Virus record (IMG/VR): IMGVR_UViG_3300036785_000305
Location: 1 to 64,000 of that record
Strand: one strand, 5' to 3'
From: a virus
Length of the DNA stretch: 64,000 nt
Shown: positions 57,443 through 63,371 of the stretch, in pieces
How positions within the stretch are numbered: position 1 is the first letter of the stretch
How the letters are laid out: every line of letters begins with the position of its first letter
The notes under the pieces: generated by a model
The model's input: the letters and a program-made list of their open reading frames with translations, nothing else
The model's database searches: none
Told to the model about the DNA's origin: nothing
Program-made: the position numbers and the translations under genes

Positions 57443-57513
57443 ATCCCCTTTTCTAGTGACCTGATAGCCACTCCGCAGGCGACACCTCGCGGTGCCGCCC
57501 ACAGGGCAGTTAC
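57443..57513 (-). promoter_or_regulatory. Two-hairpin SD element, copy 2
   Basis: GUAACUGCCCU, P1 of 12 bp closed by a GCGA (GNRA) tetraloop with outer G-C, U-G and G-U pairs, then P2 (AGUGGC/GUCACU, loop UAUCAG) and UAGAAAAGGGGAU. Confidence 0.85.
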
Positions 57514-57915
57514 CTAGACTTCCAATTCCGTCTTGCCGCAGCTCGGGCAGACATAGGAAGTGTTCATCCCGTCGCCGAGAATGTAGTGGTGACGGATATG
57601 GAACGCAGCGCCGCAATCGCACACGAACTCGATCTCCAGGATGCTCGACCACTTCGGCGTTGTCCTGGCGACGAGTTCCGCGTTGTACTGGCCAGGGTTG
57701 TCGTAACCCGCGGCAAGCACAGCTCGGACGCGGCAGTCGCGCTCCCACTCCGCGATCATGTCGCCACAGTCGCCGCTCGGGTCGCCCATTGGATCGGGCT
57801 CGGCGGTAATGTAGCTCCAGACTGCGGACGCGGCGCGGCTTAGCTTGCTCGCTGCGTACCGCACGGCAGGCGCTTCCTGCTCCCACGGAATCAGCTCGTA
57901 GTCGTCGCTGTCCAT
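57514..57915 (-). CDS. Zinc-ribbon-containing protein
   Basis: 133 residues from ATG 57915. MDSDDYELIPWEQEAPAVRY, AASKLSRAASAVWSYITAEP; the C terminus EIEFVCDCGAAFHIRHHYIL, NTSYVCPSCGKTELEV has two CxC/CxxC pairs for one zinc ribbon. Function unknown, perhaps nucleic-acid binding. Confidence 0.65.
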   Translation of the reverse strand: MDSDDYELIPWEQEAPAVRYAASKLSRAASAVWSYITAEPDPMGDPSGDCGDMIAEWERDCRVRAVLAAGYDNPGQYNAELVARTTPKWSSILEIEFVCDCGAAFHIRHHYILGDGMNTSYVCPSCGKTELEV

Positions 57916-57918
57916 CGT

Positions 57919-57993
57919 ATCCCCTTTTCTGTTCGTGGCTGGATAGCCACTCCGCAGGCGACACCTCGCGGTGCCGCCCACAGGGCAGTTACC
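57919..57993 (-). promoter_or_regulatory. Two-hairpin SD element, copy 3
   Basis: Same P1 as copy 2 (GCGA tetraloop). P2 is GUGGC/GCCAC with loop UAUCCA, a full Watson-Crick version of the G-U containing helix in copies 1 and 2. Ends in CAGAAAAGGGGAU. Confidence 0.85.
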
Positions 57994-57994
57994 T

Positions 57995-58210
57995 TCAGTC
58001 CTGCTGCTTCGCCCGGTTGCGCAGGAAGTTGATAAAGTCTTCCATGCGTTCCTCTCGCCAGTCGCGGAGTTCCCACTCGGCTATTGGCTTCAGCGGGGCG
58101 TGGTACGCTTCGATGTACGCTAGGTACGCAAATTCCTCGGGCGACAGGTCGCCGTCGAATGCTGGATCGTACTCTGGCTGGTCATCGAACGCCTCAGCCT
58201 CAGTGCGCAC
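57995..58210 (-). CDS. 71-residue acidic helical protein
   Basis: GTG 58210 behind GGAGG, overlapping the upstream gene by 11 nt. VRTEAEAFDDQPEYDPAFDG, DLSPEEFAYLAYIEAYHAPL, EWELRDWREERMEDFINFLR. The middle motif 'LSPEEFAYLAYIEAYH' is helical. Function unknown. Confidence 0.6.
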   Translation of the reverse strand: MRTEAEAFDDQPEYDPAFDGDLSPEEFAYLAYIEAYHAPLKPIAEWELRDWREERMEDFINFLRNRAKQQD

Positions 58211-58400
58211 CTCGCACCTCCAGACGCTGGCCCTTGCCCAGGCCGAGGCCCAGACCATAGAGGCGGAAGTGCTCTTCGCACATGAATGCCCACGGCCCGT
58301 GAATCGTCGCGCCATCGTACAGCGCAGGCTCGGGCTCGCGAGTGCCGTGGACAAAGCTACACGATGGTAGCTCGTCGACCACAACCTTCGTGTTCGGCAT
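58200..58400 (-). CDS. 66-residue protein with a Cys/His site
   Basis: ATG 58400 follows copy 4. VVVDELPSCSFVHGTREPEP and AFMCEEHFRLYGLGLGLGKG give C...H and CxxH, a recurring actinophage pattern ('C..H......AfYDGkT..GpWa.MC..Hf...G.GLG.G'). Probably a zinc protein of unknown function. Confidence 0.7.
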   Translation of the reverse strand: MPNTKVVVDELPSCSFVHGTREPEPALYDGATIHGPWAFMCEEHFRLYGLGLGLGKGQRLEVRGAH

Positions 58401-58402
58401 TG

Positions 58403-58485
58403 TATCCCCTTTTCTGTTCAGTGACTATTCCCTCTAGCCACTCTCCGGGCGACAGGCGCGGTTACGCCTGCCTCCCAGAGGGCAG
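58403..58485 (-). promoter_or_regulatory. Two-hairpin SD element, copy 4
   Basis: UAACUGCCCU, then P1 with an enlarged CAGGCG/CGCCUG inner helix and an A-G mismatch, P2 AGUGGC/GUCACU with a longer loop, and CAGAAAAGGGGAU. Confidence 0.75.
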
Positions 58486-58596
58486 TTACAGGAACTCTTC
58501 CGGCAGTTCCTCTAGCCAGTAGGCGCGACTGGAATGCTTAGGCTTATATGCCCAGCCGTTCCACCATCGTGCGAGGCGAATCAGGATCTCGCTCAT
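58486..58596 (-). CDS. 36-residue protein
   Basis: ATG 58596 overlaps the previous stop (ATGA). MSEILIRLARWWNGWAYKPK, HSSRAYWLEELPEEFL; Trp-rich and basic, with a helical C terminus. Its stop (TAA) is the first base of copy 4. Function unknown. Confidence 0.55.
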   Translation of the reverse strand: MSEILIRLARWWNGWAYKPKHSSRAYWLEELPEEFL

Positions 58597-58877
58597 CGCG
58601 GCGGGAACAGGTCGTTGAAGTTCGTGCCGGGCGCGTACTTGCTGGCGTCCACGCCACGATAGAACTTGACCAGACGGCCGAGGTTCTCATGATGAGGAGC
58701 GACGGTATCGAAGCTGCCGTGCGTAGTGCGGTGCCACGTCTGAACGTAACCGCCGGGGTAGTCATTCGAATGACTGGCTACCTCGGTGATCTCACAGACC
58801 CGAAGGTCATTGTTCCAGAACTTGAGACCAACCTCGATCGGGAAAGCGTCGACACTGTAGTGCGTCGCCTTGTCCAT
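58593..58877 (-). CDS. Unknown 94-residue protein
   Basis: MDKATHYSVDAFPIEVGLKF, WNNDLRVCEITEVASHSNDY, VQTWHRTTHGSFDTVAPHHE. Beta-rich, His-rich. It follows copy 5. Function unknown. Confidence 0.6.
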   Translation of the reverse strand: MDKATHYSVDAFPIEVGLKFWNNDLRVCEITEVASHSNDYPGGYVQTWHRTTHGSFDTVAPHHENLGRLVKFYRGVDASKYAPGTNFNDLFPPR

Positions 58878-58880
58878 TGT

Positions 58881-58964
58881 ATCCCCTTTTCTAGTGACTT
58901 CGACTTTCGATAGCCACTCCCCGGACGACGGTGATTTCTCGCCGCCGTCCGGAGGGCAGTTACC
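58881..58964 (-). promoter_or_regulatory. Two-hairpin SD element, copy 5
   Basis: P1 here is CCGGACGGCGG with CCGUCGUCCGG: the inner G-C pair of other copies has become A-U, a true compensatory change. P2 AGUGGC/GUCACU, then UAGAAAAGGGGAU. Confidence 0.85.
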
Positions 58965-58970
58965 TAATGC

Positions 58971-59222
58971 CTAGAGGTCGAGCTCAGCCAGGATATTGCC
59001 GTCGCCGACCGGCGACATATCCTCGGCGACATCCTGCGTCTCAATCGCGTAGGCGAGGTCGCGCAGGCAGGCTCCGACAGTCTCGCGGTCGATGCCGTGG
59101 CCGAGAGCGATTCGCGCAGCCAGCGTCGAGTTGAACTCAAGCAGTCCGAGCGCGAATGCCTTACGCTCGTGCGCTTCCTCGTAGTCGCCAACAACAGGCT
59201 GCTCGATTTCGCCGTTGCTCAT
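58971..59222 (-). CDS. 83-residue acidic helical protein, unknown
   Basis: ATG 59222. MSNGEIEQPVVGDYEEAHER, KAFALGLLEFNSTLAARIAL, CLRDLAYAIETQDVAEDMSP. Mostly helical, no motif. Follows copy 6. Confidence 0.6.
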   Translation of the reverse strand: MSNGEIEQPVVGDYEEAHERKAFALGLLEFNSTLAARIALGHGIDRETVGACLRDLAYAIETQDVAEDMSPVGDGNILAELDL

Positions 59223-59226
59223 CGTA

Positions 59227-59299
59227 ATCCCCTTTTCTAGTGGCGTACGTTCGTAGCCACTCCCCGGGCGACACCGCTTAGGTGCCGCCCAGAGGGCAG
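59227..59299 (-). promoter_or_regulatory. Two-hairpin SD element, copy 6
   Basis: P1 outer pairs C-G, U-G; loop UAAGC. P2 is the perfect 6-bp AGUGGC/GCCACU. Ends in UAGAAAAGGGGAU. Confidence 0.85.
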
Positions 59300-59485
59300 T
59301 TACGCCGTAGCGTACTCGGAGAACATTGCCCAGTTCTCGGGAAGGGCACTCCACAACTCGCGGAGTTCCTCATCGTCGACGACGAGCGGCCTGCTGAACC
59401 GCTCGCCGTCCCGGAGCAGCACGATCCGGGATACGCCGAGCAGGTGGGCGTCGCACTTATTCCGGCCGTCGCACGCGCAGGCCAT
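59300..59485 (-). CDS. 61-residue Cys-rich-start protein
   Basis: MACACDGRNKCDAHLLGVSR has three Cys and one His in the first 14 residues; the rest (LRDGERFSRPLVVDDEELRE) is alpha/beta. TAATG overlap with the upstream gene. Function unknown. Confidence 0.6.
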   Translation of the reverse strand: MACACDGRNKCDAHLLGVSRIVLLRDGERFSRPLVVDDEELRELWSALPENWAMFSEYATA

Positions 59486-59616
59486 TACTTAGCCGCCTGC
59501 GCGTAGAACTCGATCTTGCTCTTCAGCGCGGCGCGGATGCTACCGGGCGCCTCAACGGCGTCGAGCAGCCACATCGCGGTGTTGGCGAGTTCCCGGATGG
59601 CTTCGTCCTTATCCAT
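59485..59616 (-). CDS. 43-residue helical protein
   Basis: ATG 59616 behind copy 7. MDKDEAIRELANTAMWLLDA, VEAPGSIRAALKSKIEFYAQ. Fully helical, possibly a dimer. Function unknown. Confidence 0.6.
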   Translation of the reverse strand: MDKDEAIRELANTAMWLLDAVEAPGSIRAALKSKIEFYAQAAK

Positions 59617-59620
59617 CTCA

Positions 59621-59691
59621 ATCCCCTTTTCTAGCAGCCGAATGGCCACTCCCCCGGCGACGGCCGTAGCCGCCGCCCGGAGGGCAGTCAC
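59621..59691 (-). promoter_or_regulatory. Two-hairpin SD element, copy 7
   Basis: P1 ends in a UACG (UNCG) tetraloop, outer pairs C-G and C-G with one internal mismatch. P2 is AGUGGCC/GGCUGCU with loop AUUC. Ends in UAGAAAAGGGGAU. Confidence 0.8.
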
Positions 59692-59943
59692 TTAGTCGCA
59701 GGTACAGCCGACCAGCTTCGCCGGCAGGTGATTCGGAAACTGCCTCGTAATCGGGCAGACCGGCCGGAGGTCCCTAGCCGGGCACGGGCATTCCTCGGTA
59801 CGCCAGGTGACGTAGAAGATGCTCCGCGCCCCGATGTAGCTGATGTTCTTAGTGCTCCATCGGAGGTCAGGATGGTTAACGCACGTCAGCTCGATGTGCT
59901 CGCCGTACTCGGCGAAGGCTACGATGCGACCGTCGTTGTCCAT
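59692..59943 (-). CDS. 83-residue protein with Cys-rich C terminus
   Basis: ATG 59943. MDNDGRIVAFAEYGEHIELT, CVNHPDLRWSTKNISYIGAR, then EECPCPARDLRPVCPITRQF and LVGCTCD. Eight cysteines/histidines suggest two zinc sites. Function unknown. Confidence 0.6.
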   Translation of the reverse strand: MDNDGRIVAFAEYGEHIELTCVNHPDLRWSTKNISYIGARSIFYVTWRTEECPCPARDLRPVCPITRQFPNHLPAKLVGCTCD

Positions 59944-59947
59944 TTAT

Positions 59948-60024
59948 ATCCCCTTTTCTATTCAGCAGCCTGGATGGCCACTCCCCGGGCGACGGGGAAA
60001 CCCCGCCGCCCGGAGGGCAGTCAC
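59948..60024 (-). promoter_or_regulatory. Two-hairpin SD element, copy 8
   Basis: P1 is a fully paired 13-bp stem (one G-U) with a UUU loop and C-G outer pairs. P2 AGUGGCC/GGCUGCU, loop AUCCA, then AUAGAAAAGGGGAU. Confidence 0.85.
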
Positions 60025-60129
60025 CTAGCCGTCGATCTCACCCATATCGATCAGCATCGCGCGTGCCTCTTTAGCGTTCTCCGCGAGGCCACTTTCGACG
60101 AGTGCCTGGATCTTAGCCTTAGTGCTCAT
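60025..60129 (-). CDS. 34-residue helical peptide
   Basis: ATG 60129 behind copy 9. MSTKAKIQALVESGLAENAK, EARAMLIDMGEIDG. Helix-turn-helix sized, but too short to call. Function unknown. Confidence 0.5.
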   Translation of the reverse strand: MSTKAKIQALVESGLAENAKEARAMLIDMGEIDG

Positions 60130-60132
60130 CGT

Positions 60133-60209
60133 TATCCCCTTTTCTATTCAGCAGCTACGATAGCCACTCCTCGGGCGACGGCCGAAGCCGCCGCCCAAAG
60201 GGCAGTTAC
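60133..60209 (-). promoter_or_regulatory. Two-hairpin SD element, copy 9
   Basis: P1 ends in the classic C(UUCG)G tetraloop; outermost pair U-A. P2 AGUGGCU/AGCUGCU, loop AUCGU, then AUAGAAAAGGGGAU. Confidence 0.85.
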
Positions 60210-60602
60210 CTACGCCTTCCTACGGCCCAGTGCCTTACCGTCCGCGTCGCGGTTCGCCGGTGACTTCTGGAAGTGCCCGTACGCCTTAATCGCGATATAG
60301 ACAAGCCTCTCGTCCATCGCGACGGGAAGGGCGTACAGCTCCGGGAACTCGGCACGCAGCCAGTCGCAGTAGCGCTTCGCCACGGGCGAGAGTTCCTTAT
60401 CGGCGTAGCCCTTAAGGCCAGACGATACGGTCGCCTTCTTAGCAGACTCCGCAGCGGACTTCGCCTCCGCCAGTTCCGCCTCCGCAGCCGCGATCCGTGC
60501 GTCGCGCTCGGCGAGCAGGGCCTTAAGCTCAGCCAGCTCGGCAGCAGCGGACTTACGGGCGGCACGGGCGACGGTCGCCGGAGTAGCAGTCTCGTTAGCC
60601 AT
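60210..60602 (-). CDS. Coiled-coil protein with YADKELSP...YGHFQKS domain
   Basis: 130 residues from ATG 60602 (CGAAAAGGGGAAG upstream). A long N-terminal helix (AAAELAELKALLAERDARIA) is followed by GYADKELSPVAKRYCDWLRA and VYIAIKAYGHFQKSPANRDA. The C-terminal domain is the third copy of the family in this window and here it is joined to a dimerising coiled coil. First gene of the array behind the structured leader at 60630-60751. Confidence 0.7.
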   Translation of the reverse strand: MANETATPATVARAARKSAAAELAELKALLAERDARIAAAEAELAEAKSAAESAKKATVSSGLKGYADKELSPVAKRYCDWLRAEFPELYALPVAMDERLVYIAIKAYGHFQKSPANRDADGKALGRRKA

Positions 60603-60629
60603 TTTCTTCCCCTTTTCGAGCATTTTCGA

Positions 60630-60751
60630 CTACCGGGATCGGTAGCCGGCGCGCACGTTCGCGAGCAGTTTTCGACGGCTTCGAAAAGCACGCGAACGCG
60701 ACGCCGGGTAGATATCCCGTACGGAGCACCCATCGGTAAAGAGAGTGCTCC
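60630..60751 (-). promoter_or_regulatory. Structured leader RNA with nested hairpins
   Basis: Minus-strand order: hairpin 60751-60723 (7 bp), then a large stem 60707-60646 with CCGGCG/CGCCGG outside, CGTTCGCG/CGCGAACG in the middle and TTTTCGA/TCGAAAA inside, then a 6-bp hairpin 60645-60630, then the ribosome site. The 60603-60629 spacer holds it. Confidence 0.7.
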
Positions 60752-61460
60752 CTAGGAAAAGGGGGGATATTCGCTATGTAGGTTTCAAGAATCAGTCGGG
60801 ACGCTCCGGGCCGAATCGCTAAGGGCACTACTAATACCCTATCGTCGCTATCCTACGGAGCGGGACGGGAGCACCTCCCGCCGAGCACCTTCGCCGGTCC
60901 CCCGCGCGCGACGCGCGCGCGGCCCGGCCCACCCTCCTATCTAACGGTCTAACCTTATAGCTAAAGCTTATCGTACTATCCGGCCCTAGCATATAGCTAT
61001 CTAGGACTATCTTAGGACTAGATAGGGACTAGATTTTCGTAGCCCAAAATAACTAGTCGCGCGCCTATCGGTCGTAGTCCTTTAGGACTAGATTTTCGAC
61101 GCACACGTAGCCCGAAAGGACTAGACGCGGGTGGGCGCGCGTAGCCCGAAAGGACTAGTCCCGCGACGCACACACCGCCCGAATTAACTACTCGCGGCGG
61201 GCGCGACGTAGTTCGAAGTAACTAGTCCGCATAGCCCGAATTAACTAGTTCGCGCCCATCGGTGGGGGCTCGAAAGGACTATCCGTGGGTCCATCGGTCG
61301 TAGTTATTCCGGAGGGTATCGCCATAGTTATAGGGAGGGGGTCGACTACACTCGCGCGTAGTTCGAAAGGACTAGGCCACGCCCATCGGTGGGTAGCCCG
61401 AAAGGACTATAGGCGACCATCGGTGACTGTAGTCGACCCCTCCCAGATAACTAGTCCGGG
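60727..61460. repeat. Non-coding region with two interleaved short repeats (origin or control region candidate)
   Basis: No gene is visible between 60603 and 61615. Repeat A, TAG(C/T)(C/T)CGAA(A/T)...ACTAG (about 16 nt), has copies near 61040, 61075 (palindromic TAGTCCTTTAGGACTA), 61108, 61142, 61175, 61209, 61232, 61266, 61359 and 61394, with half-copies at 61001-61032 and 61446. Repeat B, C(C/T)ATCGGT, appears at about 60729, 61064, 61255, 61290, 61382 and 61417. 60940-61035 is more AT-rich and 60901-60925 is alternating CG. Confidence 0.75.
61321..61450. repeat. Long inverted repeat within the repeat region
   Basis: Arms 61333-61350 and 61428-61444 match over 17 bp with one bulged G; flanking TAGTTAT blocks extend the similarity to about 25 nt. 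The roughly 77-nt loop contains two copies of repeat A and two of repeat B. Confidence 0.75.
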
Positions 61461-61542
61461 ACCGGCGTAGCTGGGGCTCATAGAAATCGCAACCAATTTT
61501 TAGCAGCGTCTAAAATGGGGGAATTCCTGTTGCGTAGACGTG

Positions 61543-61576
61543 AAAAAGCCCGGCCCCCATTGCTGAGGACCGGGCT
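61543..61576 (-). terminator. Intrinsic terminator of the 61616-63210 gene run
   Basis: On the minus strand AGCCCGG and CCGGGCT form a 7-bp stem followed by a run of five U. It lies 40 nt beyond the stop of the last gene (61616). Confidence 0.85.
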
Positions 61577-61615
61577 CTGGCTAGACCCACCCGCGTGGGC
61601 GGCTACTGGGGATAG

Positions 61616-61828
61616 TTAACACGCGGGCGGGGGCTTTTGAGAGTTTTTGATTTCATCCGGATCCAGGCTGAACAGGATCTTCAGGTCGAATGCTGCGTGC
61701 TGGGCCTCTTCGGCTGCTGCGTGTGCCTTCGCCCGGTTGCCGGAGTATGCCGCGGCCAGGCATCTACGCACGGCAACCTGGACTTTGGATGCGGCTGCGG
61801 TGAGCTCATCACGAGTCGGCATTGACAT
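61616..61828 (-). CDS. 70-residue helical basic protein
   Basis: ATG 61828 (TGATG overlap). PTRDELTAAASKVQVAVRRC, AAYSGNRAKAHAAAEEAQHA, FDLKILFSLDPDEIK. Helical bundle-like; no motif. Last gene before the terminator. Confidence 0.6.
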   Translation of the reverse strand: MSMPTRDELTAAASKVQVAVRRCLAAAYSGNRAKAHAAAEEAQHAAFDLKILFSLDPDEIKNSQKPPPAC

Positions 61829-62067
61829 CAGACTGGGTATCCCTGTTCGTTGTAGCGTTCCTCTTCGGCGGCGTGTTCCTCGCAGAAGTATGGCACACGC
61901 GGATCTCCATCGCCAAAGATCATGGCTACCTTGGCTTCCCGCTCGCAGCGCGGCTCGGTGCCGTACCGGCTCCAGTCGCATCGATGCCCGGTGTCAGGGT
62001 ATAGCTCGAAGTTAGTGTCCCCACAGCCATTGCACGCGATATCGGCGCGGGTGATTATGATTGGCAT
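61828..62067 (-). CDS. 79-residue zinc-binding protein
   Basis: RADIACNGCGDTNFELYPDT, GHRCDWSRYGTEPRCEREAK, PYFCEEHAAEEERYNEQGYP. C..CG, C, C and CxxH give one or two zinc sites, as in small phage zinc-ribbon proteins. Function unknown. Confidence 0.65.
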   Translation of the reverse strand: MPIIITRADIACNGCGDTNFELYPDTGHRCDWSRYGTEPRCEREAKVAMIFGDGDPRVPYFCEEHAAEEERYNEQGYPV

Positions 62068-62069
62068 GG

Positions 62070-62483
62070 CTACCCCGTGAACTTCACGTTGACGACTTCG
62101 GCGCCACTAGACTTTTTGTCGCCAGACCTCTCGCGCTCTTTGGCGCGGCGGTTTAGCTCGCGGCGAATTGCGGCGCGGTGCTCTGCCGACATGAAGAACG
62201 GGCTCCACTCCCGGCCCTTTGTGTTGATGAAGTCCTTGGGTGAGTACCCACGAGGGTAACGGTAGCTGTTCTTGTTAGAGTCCAGGGTCCAGCTCGACGT
62301 CATCACCCGCGTCCGGACTACGCCGCATCCTCGCTCGCACGAGCCAGTCATTGCGTATGACCCGTGGCGTATTCGCTCAATCGAGTCGTACAGATCCGCG
62401 TCCCACACGTGACCGAGGTCCCAGCAGACGAGGATGATAGTGTCAGTATCGGATAGCCATCTCTTAAAACCAGGTTCGAGCAT
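62070..62483 (-). CDS. Unknown 137-residue protein
   Basis: GAAAAGGCGAATGA before ATG 62483. KRWLSDTDTIILVCWDLGHV, GSCERGCGVVRTRVMTSSWT, then a basic helical C terminus (AAIRRELNRRAKERERSGDK). C..GC could be part of a metal site shared with LVCWDLGH. Function unknown. Confidence 0.6.
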   Translation of the reverse strand: MLEPGFKRWLSDTDTIILVCWDLGHVWDADLYDSIERIRHGSYAMTGSCERGCGVVRTRVMTSSWTLDSNKNSYRYPRGYSPKDFINTKGREWSPFFMSAEHRAAIRRELNRRAKERERSGDKKSSGAEVVNVKFTG

Positions 62484-62504
62484 TCATTCGCCTTTTCAGT
62501 AGGG

Positions 62505-62559
62505 GTACGACGGGCCGGTTATGAGGGCGTGGTTTCGGTCACACTCCGGCCCGCCGTAC
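62505..62559 (-). other. Leader hairpin between promoter and gene 62483
   Basis: Arms 62559-62546 and 62518-62505 pair 8 + 5 bp around an A-C mismatch, with further pairing in the 27-nt loop. It lies in the 5' leader of the transcript starting near 62625. No U-tract. Confidence 0.6.
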
Positions 62560-62630
62560 GGGGGTGTATTGCGAGAATCATCACACCTTAAGCATCACCG
62601 TCCCTCCCGTCGGTTTACCCGGACGGTACT

Positions 62631-62660
62631 AGTATACCGTACCCAGGGCCTATCAGGGAA
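62631..62660 (-). promoter_or_regulatory. Promoter, second subtype
   Basis: TTCCCT (62660-62655), 18 nt, TATACT (62636-62631). Nearly identical over 30 positions to 50301-50330. It overlaps the stop codon of the RuvC-like gene (62653). Confidence 0.65.
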
Positions 62661-63210
62661 GAGGGAATTTATAGTCAGGATATTTAGGATCTCCTGGCCA
62701 GAGCGATATAGCAAATTCTGGGTTCTCAGCAGCCCGGCGTAGGGCAACAATGGCGTGTCTGGATGCCGCCCGGATATGATCACTTCCCTTTACCCAGAGC
62801 TGCCATTTATGTAGGCGCTCATCTGTTGCCGTACCGAACGCCAAGGCGCGGGACTGGAAGTGAAGAGTTGAGTCGCCCATTCTCTTCTGGTACTTAAGCA
62901 ATGTCAGCATCGCGCCTATGCGAACAGGGGAAAGGGTCTCAGGGTCCGTCGACTTGAAACCTGGGTCCTGGTCCCAGGCCTCGCAGATAAGAGCTGGCCC
63001 GTACATGTAATCAAGGGACTGAATCTCACCAGCGAGCCGCGCCAGCTCTACGGCCTGGTATGCTTCATCGCCGGTGAACTCGCCGTAGTCAATTTCAAGG
63101 ATCTTCCGTGGCTCATTGCCGAATATACACTTGCGTTCTACAGTTATGACAAACCAGCCGGTCGTCGAGCCAGGGTCGATGCCCATTACGTGGATGTTCT
63201 TCGGCGGCAC
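62653..63210 (-). CDS. RuvC-like Holliday-junction resolvase or nuclease
   Basis: 185 residues from a GTG with GGAGGGAAT upstream. VMGIDPGSTTGWFVITV (D11 in GIDPGSTTG) is the RNase H-fold N terminus; ALICEAWDQDPGF has the second acidic residue, and WVKGSDHIRAASRHAIVALR is the C-terminal helix. In close relatives this helix usually has 'DA..H', but here 'AAS' stands at that place, leaving D of SDH as the possible ligand. Probably cleaves branched DNA in replication or packaging. Confidence 0.8.
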   Translation of the reverse strand: MPPKNIHVMGIDPGSTTGWFVITVERKCIFGNEPRKILEIDYGEFTGDEAYQAVELARLAGEIQSLDYMYGPALICEAWDQDPGFKSTDPETLSPVRIGAMLTLLKYQKRMGDSTLHFQSRALAFGTATDERLHKWQLWVKGSDHIRAASRHAIVALRRAAENPEFAISLWPGDPKYPDYKFPLP

Positions 63211-63371
63211 ATTCCCTCCTGTCCCCTTGCCAGGCTGACCAGGATACTCCGATGCGGCCTGGCCAGCCTGGGCGCTGACCGGAAAGGCGAAAAACCGGCA
63301 AGGCGCAAGTAAATCCTACCGTACCGGCCGGGAAAAGGGAAGGGGGCAAAGGAAAAAATTCTATTTTGATA

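Noticed and set aside
56893-60209. CRISPR array made of the nine repeats
   Set aside because: The intervals are coding genes of different length with starts and stops, the repeats are 67-84 nt with variable stems, and no cas gene is near.
56893-60209. The nine hairpins as intrinsic terminators
   Set aside because: None is followed by a U-tract on the transcribed strand; instead each is followed by an A-rich ribosome site and a start codon.
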